A stretch of DNA of 7,251 nt from Bacillota bacterium (GTDB lineage: Bacteria; Bacillota; Clostridia; Clostridiales; Clostridiaceae), in the NCBI GenBank assembly GCA_023435985.1, contig JAEZKY010000142.1:1-7251 (forward strand), read 5' to 3'. The notes under the pieces were generated by a model, which was given only the letters and a program-made list of their open reading frames with translations, made no database searches and was not told the DNA's origin. Below are positions 6,065-7,251 of the stretch, piece by piece (positions within the stretch are counted from its first letter, which is position 1; every line of letters begins with the position of its first letter). The position numbers and the translations under genes are program-made.

Positions 6065-6391
6065 TTATAATAATGCTTTCCCGCTACTTACAGTGTATGC
6101 TTCTTCAACTGGTGAAACAAAGATTTTACCATCACCAAAAGCACCTTTTTCTCCTGTTCTAGAATTTCTCATTATAACTTTTATAACATCATCTTTATCT
6201 TCATCTTTAACTACAATTAAAAGCATTTCTTTAGGTAATTCATCATAATGAATTTCACCTACTTTAATTCCTTTTTGTTTACCTCTTCCATATACGTTCA
6301 TCTTTGTTACCTCTGGAAACCCCGCATCCAATAATTCTGAAAGTACAGTGCTAACCTTTTCTGGTCTTATTATTGCACGAATCATATACAT
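6065..6391 (-). CDS. nifI1: NifI1, PII-like regulator of nitrogenase activity
   Basis: This is the partner of NifI2 in the ammonium switch-off complex that acts on nitrogenase protein rather than on transcription. It has 108 residues, typical for NifI1. PII features in order: MIRAIIRPEKV (residues 3-13), MNVYGRGKQKG (31-41) leading into a short T-loop (about 38-53), LLIVVKDED (57-65), and the B-loop TGEKGAFGDGKIFVSPVEEAY (from residue 79). The T-loop contains a tyrosine (Tyr49), but it is not clearly aligned with Tyr51, the uridylylation site of enterobacterial GlnB. ATG 6391 is chosen because AAAGGAG lies 10 bases before it; the second in-frame ATG at 6385 would be too far. The gene follows nifH after 79 bp. 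It may be cut off from nifH expression by mRNA processing in that gap. Confidence 0.95.
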   Translation of the reverse strand: MYMIRAIIRPEKVSTVLSELLDAGFPEVTKMNVYGRGKQKGIKVGEIHYDELPKEMLLIVVKDEDKDDVIKVIMRNSRTGEKGAFGDGKIFVSPVEEAYTVSSGKALL

Positions 6392-6440
6392 ATCTCTCTA
6401 TCTCCTTTTATTATATATTTTGCTTTTAGATGTTATTTAT

Positions 6441-6461
6441 TTTGAACATATACATTTCAAA
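6441..6461 (-). repeat. Short inverted repeat between nifH and nifI1
   Basis: TTTGAA (6441-6446) and TTCAAA (6456-6461) are perfect 6-bp copies around a 9-base loop, starting 10 bp after the nifH stop. The 79-bp spacer (6392-6470) is otherwise AT-rich without an ORF and holds the nifI1 ribosome binding site. Stem-loops after nifH are known in other diazotrophs to protect nifH mRNA and give NifH excess; this one is weak and lacks a T run, so it is unlikely to be a terminator. Confidence 0.35.
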
Positions 6462-6470
6462 TTTTTTATC

Positions 6471-7251
6471 CTAGATATCCATTAGGCCATATTCCATTAA
6501 GATTTCTTCTAATCTTTCTTGTTTCATTGGCTTTGGTATAACAAATAATTTATTATTTTCTATGTTTTTAGCTAATGTTCTGTATTCATCAGCTTGATCA
6601 GCTTTTGGATCAAATTCTATAACTGTTTGCTTGTGTATTTCAGCTCTTTGAACCATGTTATCTCTTGGGACAAAGTGAATTAATTGGCTTCCAAGTTCTT
6701 TTGCAAAAGCTTCTAATAAATCTAATTCCTTATCAACTTTTCTACTGTTACAAATGATACCACCTAATCTAACTCCACCTGTTTTAGCATATTTTTGAAT
6801 ACCTTTTGAAATATTGTTAGCTGCATATAATGCCATCATTTCTCCAGATGCAACGATGTAAATTTCTTGTGCTTTACCTTCTCTGATTGGCATTGCGAAA
6901 CCACCACATACAACGTCTCCTAATACATCATAAAATACATAATCTAAATCTGGTGTATAAGCTCCTAATTGTTCAAGCATTCCTATTGAAGTAATTATTC
7001 CTCTACCTGCACATCCAACTCCTGGTTCTGGACCGCCTGATTCAACACATTTAATTCCACCATATCCTGATTTTAAGATTGCATCTAATTCAATTTCATC
7101 GCCTTCTTCTCTTAAAGTATCTAGAACTGTTTTTTGTGCTAAACCTCCAAGAACTAATCTTGTGGAATCCGCTTTAGGATCACACCCTACTATCATTATT
7201 TTCTTTCCCATTTCAGCTAAAGCTGAAGTTAAATTTTGTGTGGTTGTAGAT
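6471..7251 (-). CDS. nifH: NifH, nitrogenase Fe protein (5' end outside window)
   Basis: NifH is the dimeric [4Fe-4S] ATPase that delivers electrons to NifDK and also takes part in cofactor assembly. The frame is open to the right edge: upstream of the internal ATG at 7211 it reads STTTQNLTSALAE, the NifH helix after the P-loop. The gene is therefore cut at its 5' end, and 7211 is not the start. By family alignment the first visible residue is Ser15, giving a full length of 273, the same as C. pasteurianum NifH1. Visible motifs are VGCDPKADSTRL, ESGGPEPGVGCAGRGIIT with cluster ligand Cys94 and Arg97 (the ADP-ribosylation site in some other bacteria), DVLGDVVCGGFAMP with cluster ligand Cys129 and switch II, and the C-terminal PKPMKQERLEEILMEYGLMDI. 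The P-loop GKGGIGKST and the nif promoter lie outside the window. Confidence 0.97.
   Translation of the reverse strand, partial: STTTQNLTSALAEMGKKIMIVGCDPKADSTRLVLGGLAQKTVLDTLREEGDEIELDAILKSGYGGIKCVESGGPEPGVGCAGRGIITSIGMLEQLGAYTPDLDYVFYDVLGDVVCGGFAMPIREGKAQEIYIVASGEMMALYAANNISKGIQKYAKTGGVRLGGIICNSRKVDKELDLLEAFAKELGSQLIHFVPRDNMVQRAEIHKQTVIEFDPKADQADEYRTLAKNIENNKLFVIPKPMKQERLEEILMEYGLMDI

Noticed and set aside
5662..6391. General nitrogen regulator glnB/glnK linked to an ammonium transporter
   Set aside because: No amtB gene is adjacent, there are two tandem copies between nifH and nifD, and the T-loops differ from GlnB/GlnK; NifI1/NifI2 fits better.
6471..7211. ATG at 7211 as the true start of nifH
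   Set aside because: The same frame continues upstream with NifH-typical residues to the window edge, and a start at 7211 would lack the P-loop.

Overview
The window is part of a molybdenum nitrogenase (nif) gene cluster, with every gene on the minus strand. Transcription therefore runs from the right end to the left end. The order is nifH (5' end cut off), nifI1, nifI2, nifD, nifK, a gap of about 0.36 kb, nifE, and nifN or nifN-B (3' part cut off). The DNA is very AT-rich. NifD carries the roughly 50-residue insertion known from Clostridium pasteurianum, and NifK has the short N-terminus of that lineage. Two NifI (PII-like) genes sit between nifH and nifD. Together these point to an anaerobic, nitrogen-fixing, solventogenic-type Clostridium close to C. 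beijerinckii, C. butyricum or C. acetobutylicum; the species cannot be fixed from this window.

Region by region. 6471-7251 encodes all but the first 14 residues of the Fe protein NifH. 6065-6391 and 5662-6045 encode NifI1 and NifI2, which switch nitrogenase activity off when fixed nitrogen is available. 4058-5644 and 2694-4058 encode NifD and NifK, the two subunits of the MoFe protein, with stop and start codons overlapping in TAATG. 2339-2693 is non-coding and rich in structure: a terminator-like hairpin, a 14-bp palindrome, a heptad repeat folded as a long hairpin with a possible promoter in its loop, and another inverted repeat just before nifE. 953-2317 encodes NifE. 1-966 encodes the first 322 residues of NifN, overlapping the end of nifE by 14 bp.

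How they work together. NifH passes electrons to NifDK, with ATP hydrolysis, and NifDK reduces N2 at FeMo-cofactor. NifEN is the scaffold on which the cofactor precursor matures before transfer to NifDK. NifI1/NifI2 sense 2-oxoglutarate and ATP and block NifH-NifDK interaction. The tight spacing suggests one translational programme from nifH to nifK, then a partial or complete stop in the gap, then the lower-demand assembly genes nifE and nifN.

The gene content is well known; I see no undescribed multi-gene system. The points most worth checking are the structured nifK-nifE gap and a NifN that keeps all three P-cluster-type cysteines.
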